Of a stretch of DNA of 5,038 bases, positions 1 through 4,551 are shown one piece after another. The DNA is taken from contig CABSKX010000088.1 of assembly GCA_902478365.1 (NCBI GenBank), positions 1-5,038 of the forward strand, in the 5' to 3' direction. This DNA comes from an uncultured Collinsella sp. Lineage in GTDB: Bacteria; Actinomycetota; Coriobacteriia; Coriobacteriales; Coriobacteriaceae. A model generated the notes under the pieces. The model searched no databases, was not told the DNA's origin, and saw only the letters and a program-made list of their open reading frames with translations. The translations under genes were made by a program, and so were the position numbers. Position 1 is the stretch's first letter. Each line of letters opens with the position of its first letter.

Positions 1-17
1 GTCCAATTTGAGTGCGC

Positions 18-45
18 GAAAGCGTCAGGCCCCCGGAGGGCTTTC
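18..45 (-). terminator. Possible hairpin downstream of the LuxR-type gene
   Basis: The arms GAAAGC (18-23) and GCTTTC (40-45) are complementary, and an inner GCCC/GGGC pairing is also possible. The hairpin lies 23 bases past the stop codon of the minus-strand regulator, where a terminator would be expected. No clear T-run follows on the minus strand, so termination by this structure is only a suggestion. Confidence 0.25.
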
Positions 46-67
46 GATACGCCGGGCAGTCTGGCCG

Positions 68-1072
68 CTAGCGCAACATGTGGGCAATCAGCTCGGCGCG
101 AGTTCCGATACCAAGCTTGGCATACACTCCTGATAGGCGGTTTTTAACGGTGCCCGGCGATACTCCCATGTGGCGTGCTATTTCGGCGTTGGTCCATCCG
201 CGGCAGGCGAGCATGGCCATGGTGAACTCCGTGGTCGTTAAATCGTCGGCCACGTCCTCGCCCGAATCGGGGTTGTGGATGCGCCGCCAGCCGTAGCTGA
301 AGCGGTACGTGATCTCGATGATGCGTGCGAAATCGTCAGGGTATTGCGATTTTAGGCATGCCTCGATGAGTCCCTGCAAAAGGCCGTGGTGCTCGCCAAT
401 GAGCTCGATAAGGCCGTCGGGACGCGCAATGTCCCAAGCGGCTCCGAAGTGTGCCTTTGCGGCGTCGATATCCTTGAGGCTCATGCATGCCATGGAAGCC
501 GCCAGGTGCAGGAACAGTTCCGAGATGGGATAGCTTCCCTGTTTCATGATCAGGGCATTTTCCACCATGCCCAGGCTGCGGCCGTATTCGCCGCGCAGAT
601 ACAAGGCGTGCGCCATCACGTAGCTGGCGAACAGGCGCAGACCTTCGGGCAGATGCGCCGCAAGCGGATAAAACTCCTCGGCGGAATACGGGGAAGGCAA
701 GTGCAGCAGGACGCTCGCGGCAGAGGCGAACAGGATATGCATGGCGTGGACGGCAGGCGATTCATCGTCAGGTGGCGTATCGAGGATGCCCGCAAGGCAA
801 CGGCGGGCATCGGCGATACGGTTGAGCGACAGACTGGCATATCCGCAGATAAAGCATGCAGAATAGCGCAGTGCGGGATCGGTGGCGTCAAGATAGGGGC
901 GCGCCGTCTTGGCAGCGAGGGTGGCATGTCCGCGAAAGTACAGCGCTTCTGCCGTGGCAATGGCGCGCGAATCGGGGTCGGAAATGCCTGCAACCGCAGC
1001 GTCAATCTGCCCCGGCACAAAGGCAGTGCACATCAACGGCATGGGAATGCGCGGGTAGCCATCGCAGTCCAT
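68..1072 (-). CDS. LuxR-family transcriptional regulator (334 aa)
   Basis: This is a DNA-binding transcriptional regulator. The last 59 residues (about 276-334) form a typical LuxR helix-turn-helix: LTTTE, then GWTNAEIARHMGVSPGTVKN, then YAKLGIGTRAEL. The first 270 or so residues are Ala/Leu-rich and helical, with alternating hydrophobic helices that look like TPR-type repeats. No phospho-receiver aspartate pocket or autoinducer domain is evident, and no membrane segment is convincing. I chose ATG at 1072 because GGGAG (1080-1084) sits 7 bases upstream. The frame stays open to a TTG at 1108 and an ATG at 1099, which would give 346 or 343 residues. The gene stands alone on the minus strand and its target is not visible. 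In Coriobacteriia such regulators often control neighbouring transporters or respiratory reductases, but none lies next to it here. The family call is secure; signal and regulon are unknown. Confidence 0.88.
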   Translation of the reverse strand: MDCDGYPRIPMPLMCTAFVPGQIDAAVAGISDPDSRAIATAEALYFRGHATLAAKTARPYLDATDPALRYSACFICGYASLSLNRIADARRCLAGILDTPPDDESPAVHAMHILFASAASVLLHLPSPYSAEEFYPLAAHLPEGLRLFASYVMAHALYLRGEYGRSLGMVENALIMKQGSYPISELFLHLAASMACMSLKDIDAAKAHFGAAWDIARPDGLIELIGEHHGLLQGLIEACLKSQYPDDFARIIEITYRFSYGWRRIHNPDSGEDVADDLTTTEFTMAMLACRGWTNAEIARHMGVSPGTVKNRLSGVYAKLGIGTRAELIAHMLR

Positions 1073-1079
1073 CTTCCAT

Positions 1080-1084
1080 CTCCC
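1080..1084 (-). promoter_or_regulatory. Ribosome binding site deciding the LuxR-type gene start
   Basis: GGGAG on the minus strand lies 7 bases before ATG at 1072. The upstream ATG at 1099 has no Shine-Dalgarno at usable distance. The TTG at 1108 has AGGGG only 5 bases before it, so a longer form cannot be fully excluded. Confidence 0.5.
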
Positions 1085-1129
1085 ATCAGGTGGCAACATT
1101 AGCAGCAATTGTACCCCTGCTGCTCGTGA

Positions 1130-1219
1130 CTGGAATTTTTGGGTATTGCCTACGATTATGCCGAACGTATAAAGGAAGAGTCTATTGGCGATGCTCCCAA
1201 GGTGGCTACCGAAGCCTAG
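1130..1219 (+). pseudogene. Possible 3' relic of an unidentified plus-strand gene
   Basis: A 29-codon open stretch follows an in-frame TGA at 1127 and ends at TAG (1217-1219). It reads like the charged tail of a real protein, for example GIAYDYAERIKEES followed by GDAPKVATEA. The frame is closed upstream, there is no ribosome binding site, and the neighbouring plus-strand sequence is covered by the antisense LuxR-type gene. It may be the leftover C-terminus of a gene whose body has been deleted. I do not recognise the family, and a chance open stretch of this length is possible. Confidence 0.22.
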
Positions 1220-1596
1220 CTGGCCTCGATATTAGGAAAAATTGCCACCCCTGCAAAAAGCTCTGTCGCAGCGATGGGAAACACATCTTCTGGGCATTCC
1301 GGCGTCTCCAGCCAGCGCTGGACTGCTGCTGTCGCCTGCGCGTTGGCGAGCGAGGCGTGGGGACCGTCCGGCGACCAGCGGTGACGGGCGAGCCCTGCCG
1401 CGTGCGTGGGCCTCCATCGGTGTAGGCCCATGACCCCTATGGCATCGGAGAAATCCACCATGGCGTCCAGGACCTTACCGTCCGGCACGTCCGGTCTAGC
1501 GGCTCTCTTGAACCCGAGGTTGAGGGGGGTGTTGTACAAGGCATATGGGGCCGAGTGGAAGTGGATCAAAAGAGCGTTACTTGACGTTTCGTGCAT
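1216..1596 (-). CDS. Unrecognised 126-aa hypothetical protein, perhaps a gene fragment
   Basis: I do not recognise this protein. It starts at ATG 1596 and ends at TAG 1216-1218. The middle of the frame, about 1300-1560, has mostly G or C at third codon positions, as resident genes do, which argues for real coding history. The first dozen and last fifteen codons are more A/T-rich, so the ends may be eroded or newly joined. Readable stretches include YALYNTPLNLGFKRAARPD, VDFSDAIGVMGLHRWRP and ELFAGVAIFPNIEAS. There is no signal peptide or membrane segment and no motif I can name. The only upstream purine run is GGGGCGG, 8 bases before the ATG, which is weak. It lies 143 bases upstream of the LuxR-type gene on the same strand. 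It could be a small gene or a decayed piece of a larger one. Confidence 0.4.
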   Translation of the reverse strand: MHETSSNALLIHFHSAPYALYNTPLNLGFKRAARPDVPDGKVLDAMVDFSDAIGVMGLHRWRPTHAAGLARHRWSPDGPHASLANAQATAAVQRWLETPECPEDVFPIAATELFAGVAIFPNIEAS

Positions 1597-1662
1597 AATG
1601 CCAACCGCCCCGCGACATCACGTTCGCAGCGCGCAGGGGCCGGAGGATCTTCGCGATGAGAG

Positions 1663-1691
1663 TTGACGTCTAATACCTTGCATTGTATAGT
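1663..1691 (+). promoter_or_regulatory. Sigma-70 type promoter of the padR operon
   Basis: TTGACG (1663-1668) and TATAGT (1686-1691) are separated by 17 bases, close to the housekeeping consensus. The segment is AT-rich within a GC-rich region. It lies 38 bases before the padR start, so transcription would begin near 1698 and give a short leader containing the ribosome binding site. Confidence 0.8.
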
Positions 1692-1708
1692 GTGTATAGC
1701 ATAGTATG
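1673..1708 (+). promoter_or_regulatory. Candidate PadR operator over the -10 region
   Basis: ATAC (1673-1676) and GTAT (1685-1688) form an inverted pair with an 8-base gap. This is the geometry known for PadR-family operators such as ATGT-N8-ACAT. It is followed by a direct repeat, GTATAG-TGT-GTATAG, and the odd palindrome CATAGTATG (1700-1708). The elements overlap the -10 and the likely transcription start, so binding of the encoded PadR protein would block its own operon. Autoregulation is common in the family; here it is inferred from sequence layout only. Confidence 0.5.
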
Positions 1709-1715
1709 TGACGAG

Positions 1716-1723
1716 AGGAGGTG
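1716..1723 (+). promoter_or_regulatory. Ribosome binding site of padR
   Basis: AGGAGGTG is a strong Shine-Dalgarno, 5 bases before ATG at 1729. It fixes the start there and excludes the in-frame GTG at 1708, which lies upstream of it. Confidence 0.8.
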
Positions 1724-1728
1724 TGCGG

Positions 1729-2049
1729 ATGGAGGCACAGATGAAGCGCGGCTTCCTGGAGGCCTGCGTGCTCGCGGCCGTCTCCGGCGAGGAGTCCTAC
1801 GGCTACCAGATCGTGAAGGACGTGCCGGCGAGCATGGGGCTCACGGAGTCGACGCTCTACCCGCTGCTCAAGCGCCTGGAGAAGGCCGGGTGCATCACGG
1901 CGCGCTCCGCCGAGCACAACGGGCGGCTGCGCCGGTACTACCGCATCACGGACGACGGGCGAGCGCGCATCGAGGAGTTCCTGGCCGAGTGGCCGTCCGT
2001 ACGGGAGATTTACGCATACGTTGAGGGGGCGCACCATGACGCGCGATGA
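1729..2049 (+). CDS. PadR-family transcriptional repressor (106 aa)
   Basis: This is a small winged-helix repressor of the short PadR type, whose members are usually about 100-110 residues. Residues 6-30 form the first helices (KRGFLEACVLAAV, then SYGYQIVKD). Residues 38-54 carry the family signature TESTLYPLLKRLEKAG, which includes the recognition helix. Residues 64-77 form the wing (NGRLRRYYRITDDG). The short C-terminal tail would supply the dimer helix. The start is fixed by AGGAGGTG 5 bases upstream. Its last 14 bases overlap the DUF1700 gene, which indicates translational coupling. PadR plus DUF1700 is a recurrent pair in Gram-positive bacteria in which the regulator controls the membrane genes. 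The promoter has a candidate operator over its -10. The inducing signal is not predictable. Confidence 0.93.
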   Translation: MEAQMKRGFLEACVLAAVSGEESYGYQIVKDVPASMGLTESTLYPLLKRLEKAGCITARSAEHNGRLRRYYRITDDGRARIEEFLAEWPSVREIYAYVEGAHHDAR

Positions 2050-2659
2050 GTTTCTGGGCCGGTTGGGCGAGCTGCTCGCCTGCCTGCCGGCCGAGCAGGT
2101 GGAGGAGACCAAGGCGTTCTATGCGGAGGCCATCGCCGACCGCATGGAGGACGGTATGAGCGAGGAGGAGGCTGTGGCCGCCATGGGCGCCCCCGGCGAG
2201 GTTGCCGAGGCCACGCTCGACGACCTGCCCGCCGTGCCGCGCGCGATCGCGAGGACGCGCCAGCGCAGCACCGCGCTGCTGTGGGTGCTGACCATCGTGG
2301 GCTCCCCGGTGTGGGTGCCGCTGCTCGCCGCCTTCGCCGCCGTGGCCGTCACGGTCTATATCTGCATCTGGGTGCTGGCGCTCTGCGTGTGGATCGTCGC
2401 GGCGGCACTCGGGGGAGTGGGCGTAGTCGAGCTCCTGTTTGCCGTAAGCGGCGTCACCGTCGGCCACTTCCCGTACGCCCTCGCCTCGGCGGGCGTGGGG
2501 CTCGGCCTCGTCGGCGTGGCGCTCTTCGTTGGTGCTGGCGCTTGGGCCGCCTCAAAACAAATTGCGCGCCTCTCGGCGCTCTGGGCGAGGAAGGCCGCCT
2601 CGCCCTTCTGGAAGGGTAGAGGCGAGAAGGGCGGCGTTGCCGCGCATCTCGCGGCGTAG
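2036..2659 (+). CDS. DUF1700 (HAAS-domain) membrane protein (207 aa)
   Basis: This protein belongs to the DUF1700/HAAS family encoded next to PadR regulators. Residues 1-64 are the soluble helical HAAS-like domain: TRDEFLGRLGELLACLP, then EETKAFYAEAIADRMEDGMS, then EEAVAAMGAPGEVAE. About residues 80-170 hold several hydrophobic segments, roughly 80-100, 101-125, 127-142 and 148-172, giving perhaps four membrane passes. The tail is basic (ARKAASPFWKGRGEKGG) and probably cytoplasmic. ATG at 2036 is chosen because GAGGGGG (2023-2029) lies 6 bases upstream; a TTG at 2021 is in frame but poorly placed. It overlaps padR by 14 bases and is followed after 15 bases by the next gene, so it is in the middle of the operon. 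The biochemical role is unknown; related clusters are linked to envelope stress or membrane sensing. Confidence 0.88.
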   Translation: MTRDEFLGRLGELLACLPAEQVEETKAFYAEAIADRMEDGMSEEEAVAAMGAPGEVAEATLDDLPAVPRAIARTRQRSTALLWVLTIVGSPVWVPLLAAFAAVAVTVYICIWVLALCVWIVAAALGGVGVVELLFAVSGVTVGHFPYALASAGVGLGLVGVALFVGAGAWAASKQIARLSALWARKAASPFWKGRGEKGGVAAHLAA

Positions 2660-2669
2660 AAAGGAGTGA
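2660..2669 (+). promoter_or_regulatory. Ribosome binding site of the small membrane protein gene
   Basis: AAAGGAGTGA lies just after the DUF1700 stop. GGAG (2663-2666) is 8 bases before ATG at 2675. The in-frame GTG at 2666 lies inside this site, so it cannot be the start. Confidence 0.65.
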
Positions 2670-2674
2670 GTACC

Positions 2675-2929
2675 ATGACCAGCGCGAAGAAGATCTACCT
2701 CGCCGTGGCGGGCGGGCTCGTTGCCGCGGGTGTTGTCCTCGCGGGCATTGGCTTTATCGCTTCGGGTTTCGACCCGGCCGTGTTCACAACCCAAATCGAC
2801 ACACGCGACAGCACCATCGTGCTCGGCGGCGTCGATGTGGACGACCCGACGGGCCTCCCCCTCATCGAGCAGCTCGCCAATCTGGGCGAGATCGACACCT
2901 CCGGCGTCGCGGATCCCGCCGCGCCCTAG
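2675..2929 (+). CDS. Small single-pass membrane protein of the padR operon (84 aa)
   Basis: I do not recognise a named family. Residues 1-6 are short and basic (MTSAKK). Residues 7-30 form one long hydrophobic helix rich in Ala, Gly and Val, which is a membrane anchor or uncleaved signal. Residues 31-84 are acidic and probably outside the cell: GFDPAVFTTQIDTRDSTIVL, then DVDDPTGLPLIEQLANLG. No lipobox cysteine follows the helix. The position is typical of the third gene in PadR/DUF1700 clusters, where a larger DUF4097-type adhesin-like protein is often found. This one is much shorter than that family, so it may be a distinct small protein or a shortened relative. Strong G/C third positions and a good ribosome binding site support expression. 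Confidence 0.75.
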   Translation: MTSAKKIYLAVAGGLVAAGVVLAGIGFIASGFDPAVFTTQIDTRDSTIVLGGVDVDDPTGLPLIEQLANLGEIDTSGVADPAAP

Positions 2930-3090
2930 GCGCAGCGAGCCCGGGCGCTCTGCCCGCCAAGCTGCGTAAGCCGGCGAAACCCGAACCTCAACCTCTACGC
3001 AACTGGCCCCAAGCCTGCGCCGATTCGCTCTCAGCGCCGCGCGGGGGCCCGTGACGCATGCCCAAAAAGGTACGAGGAGAAAGGAACGCG
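2930..3090 (+). other. Intergenic gap inside the padR cluster
   Basis: This 161-base gap is unusually long for an otherwise tightly packed operon. It holds a 5-bp hairpin, CGGGC (2942-2946) with GCCCG (2952-2956), which has no T-run and is a doubtful terminator. It ends with AGGAGAAAGGA (3075-3085), a ribosome binding site for the ORF at 3091. The frame of the preceding gene stays open past its TAG up to a TGA at 3092-3094, but the implied peptide is Arg/Pro-rich and does not look like protein. Confidence 0.4.
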
Positions 3091-3186
3091 ATGACGACAA
3101 CCACGCCCTTCCGCCTTCACGGGGCCACGCAGGACCGGAAGCGACTGGGCCGTGCGGTGGGGCTGTGCTTGGATTGGCTACACTGA
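3091..3186 (+). pseudogene. Truncated PspC-domain gene, N-terminal 31 codons only
   Basis: ATG 3091 follows AGGAGAAAGGA and opens a 31-codon frame ending at TGA 3184-3186. The peptide MTTTTPFRLHGATQDRKRLG continues as RAVGLCLDWLH. This resembles the start of PspC-domain membrane proteins: an aromatic or basic residue, Leu, a short linker with D/N-R-K, then a Gly-Leu motif followed by an aromatic residue and Leu. PspC proteins are regular members of PadR/DUF1700 clusters and normally continue with a hydrophobic membrane helix, which is absent here. The match is lost near 3180, close to where base composition changes. I infer that a deletion or insertion removed the rest of the gene. The PspC assignment rests on a short stretch and the operon context, so it is moderate. 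A genuine micro-protein is the alternative. Confidence 0.45.
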
Positions 3187-3288
3187 TATGGACAGTTCCG
3201 TGAGGGGCGCGAGAGACGGGACTCTGGGGAGATCTTCGAGGAGGAGTGTCTCGACTGGAAGCGCGGGTTCAGTGGAGCAGGAACCTAA
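3187..3288 (+). other. Coding-like stretch after the truncated PspC frame
   Basis: Directly after the TGA at 3184, the same frame stays open for 33 codons to TAA (3286-3288). It reads as an acidic and basic peptide including GQFREGRERRDSGEIFEEE and LDWKRGFSGAG. Third positions are mostly G or C. It has no start codon of its own and does not resemble a PspC continuation. It may be a relic of a different gene joined at the breakpoint. I do not recognise it. Confidence 0.25.
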
Positions 3289-3342
3289 TCTCTGTCTCTC
3301 TTGCTTTTTTGATTTGTTGAGAAGCCGGCATTTGGGGGCATT

Positions 3343-4026
3343 TTGGATAGCGAACAGTTCAAACAAGAAGCTGAGAAAATAGAACAAAGCCTGAGTGCCT
3401 TGAGAGTCGCCGAGCGCAATGCAGTGATTCCCTTCATGAACGGCGACTTTACCCAATGGGATCTATATCTGGCATCCTCCTCTGAGTATGCGATGAGACT
3501 GATAGACGGATTCATCTCCATGCTCGAGTCGAGGAATCTTGTTTGCGTCGCCCAGCTTCTCCGCGCACAGGTTGGAGTCTGCCTGCGGACATTCGCATTA
3601 TTCGCCGCCGAAGACCAGGATGACTTTCTCAAGCAGGTGTTTCAAGGTGTGCCTGTGAACAAGCTGAAAGATTTCTCGGGTGAGAAGATGTCCGATGGAA
3701 GACTTCAAGACTTACTCGAGAAGTTCGATCCAAAGATAAAAGATGTATACAAGGTGACGTCTGGATTCGTCCACTTCTCCATTGATATTCTGCCGAGCAT
3801 GGGTGTGCCTGGGGAGGGCTATGAGGTCGAGTTTAATTTTGGAGCCGAGCCCAACGAGAGAAACAATGCGCCTCTCGTGGAATGCGGCAAGGCGTTCTGC
3901 CACTATTTCGACCTGCATCTCCAGATGCTCCATAAGGTGATTGCTTCGGATGAATGGTATGCCGATCGATTCCGCATCGATTCCGATGGTCCTGCAGACG
4001 AGGCCTCGAAAAGCGAGAAGGTGTAG
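3343..4026 (+). CDS. Uncharacterised helical protein with NKLKD and TSGFxHFS motifs (227 aa)
   Basis: This soluble, mostly helical protein has no signal peptide or membrane segment. It starts at TTG 3343, the only usual start codon after the in-frame stop at 3310; GGGGG (3334-3338) is 4 bases upstream, so initiation is probably weak. Residues 1-30 look like an amphipathic helix. Residues 62-90 form a helical core (RNLVCVAQLLRAQVGVCLRT). Residues 106-121 read NKLKDFSGEKMSDGRL, and residues 136-146 read YKVTSGFVHFS. From memory, these two motifs mark a family of uncharacterised bacterial proteins with a HEPN-like or nucleic-acid-associated flavour, often in accessory regions; I cannot verify this here. 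The tail after about 210 is acidic and disordered. Codon use is clearly less GC-rich than in the padR operon, and no partner gene is adjacent, which suggests horizontal acquisition. The ORF appears intact. Function is unknown. Confidence 0.75.
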   Translation: MDSEQFKQEAEKIEQSLSALRVAERNAVIPFMNGDFTQWDLYLASSSEYAMRLIDGFISMLESRNLVCVAQLLRAQVGVCLRTFALFAAEDQDDFLKQVFQGVPVNKLKDFSGEKMSDGRLQDLLEKFDPKIKDVYKVTSGFVHFSIDILPSMGVPGEGYEVEFNFGAEPNERNNAPLVECGKAFCHYFDLHLQMLHKVIASDEWYADRFRIDSDGPADEASKSEKV

Positions 4027-4280
4027 GTCGAACGCATTGACGCTGCCTTGACAGCATCCCGATATGATAACGAATGGGAGGTTCCCTGCGAAATGTGCGC
4101 TTCTGTATATTCTCGCTAGGACGCCCTCGACCGATAAGGCATCGTTGAGTTCAATTTGAGTTCAGCTCGGGTGCCTGAAAATCGCCCAACTCTGATAAAA
4201 GGGGAGACGACGGTACACCACGTAGACGAGAGGCTATGGAAGTACACGATTTGATTATATTGGCGCGCTAAACCGCCCCG
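4027..4280. other. Gene-free stretch with no recognised content
   Basis: No convincing gene is seen on either strand over these 254 bases. GAGTTCA occurs twice at 4147-4153 and 4158-4164. GAGTTCAATTTG (4147-4158) is an 11-of-12 inverted match to CAACTTGAACTC (4286-4297), which lies in the neighbouring relic. TTGACA at 4048 and TATGAT at 4063 resemble promoter boxes but are only 9 bases apart. The segment is more AT-rich than the resident genes. Confidence 0.4.
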
Positions 4281-4551
4281 CTGCCCAACTTGAACTCCGC
4301 TCACGCGTGTATGGGGCTGCGAGAGGTAACGGCCTGCGGCCTCCTTTGTGTGCTCGATGATATCTTCGAGCATGCCGGGCATGGCGGAGACATTCGCTGC
4401 AATCCAGCCGTGTTCAAGCGCCGTTTCGGATAGGAGCGAGAGGGGGCTGTCTTGCCCGTTTCCCTTGCACCCGTAAAGATGGTTGACAGTTTGGGGTCTC
4501 CCGGGTCTTTAGCTTTTACCGTGCTAGATGCCTCATGGAAACTGTTGGACT
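4281..4551 (-). pseudogene. Frameshifted fragment of an AAA-type ATP-binding protein
   Basis: Read on the minus strand from about 4551, one frame gives SFHEASSTVKAKD, then GDPKLSTIFTGARETGKTA. That contains a Walker A P-loop, GARETGKT (about 4448-4471), the nucleotide-binding loop of P-loop ATPases. Right after it the protein continues in another frame: LSLLSETALEHGW, then IAANVSAMPGMLEDIIEHTK and EAAGRYL, ending about VGQ at 4281. One missing base in the C-run near 4443 explains the switch, since restoring it gives the usual GKTA-x-LSLLS. The layout (GDPxLSTIF, GARGTGKT, GWI, PGMLEDII) matches the start of a large family of actinobacterial and other Gram-positive ATP-binding proteins. The N-terminal 40-50 residues, Walker B and everything downstream are absent. 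The P-loop also has Glu where family members usually have Gly. This is a dead fragment. Its upstream end abuts the arginase relic. Confidence 0.72.

Noticed and set aside
386..1102. 238-codon plus-strand open frame antisense to the LuxR-type gene
   Set aside because: It is a shadow of the minus-strand regulator, has no recognisable domain, and is rich in residues typical of antisense frames.
1108..1113. TACAAT on the minus strand as a -10 box for the LuxR-type gene
   Set aside because: No acceptable -35 box lies 16-18 bases upstream, so the regulator's promoter cannot be placed.
1946..2467. 173-codon minus-strand open frame across padR and DUF1700
   Set aside because: The His/Arg/Gly-rich translation is typical of GC-rich antisense shadows, and the opposite strand holds two clear protein families.
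2930..3094. Readthrough of the TAG at 2927, joining the small membrane protein to a 54-codon extension that overlaps the next ATG as ATGA
   Set aside because: The extension is Arg/Pro-rich and does not look like protein. Long open frames are common by chance at this GC content.
2552..3100. 182-codon minus-strand open frame across the end of the padR operon
   Set aside because: It is antisense to well-supported genes, and no domain or ribosome binding site was seen.
4048..4105. Promoter-like TTGACA/TATGAT with a tiny ORF (MCASVYSR) downstream, considered as a leader peptide unit
   Set aside because: The boxes are only 9 bases apart, far below the usual 16-18. The earlier TTGACG at 4037 gives a 20-base gap, and no regulated gene follows.
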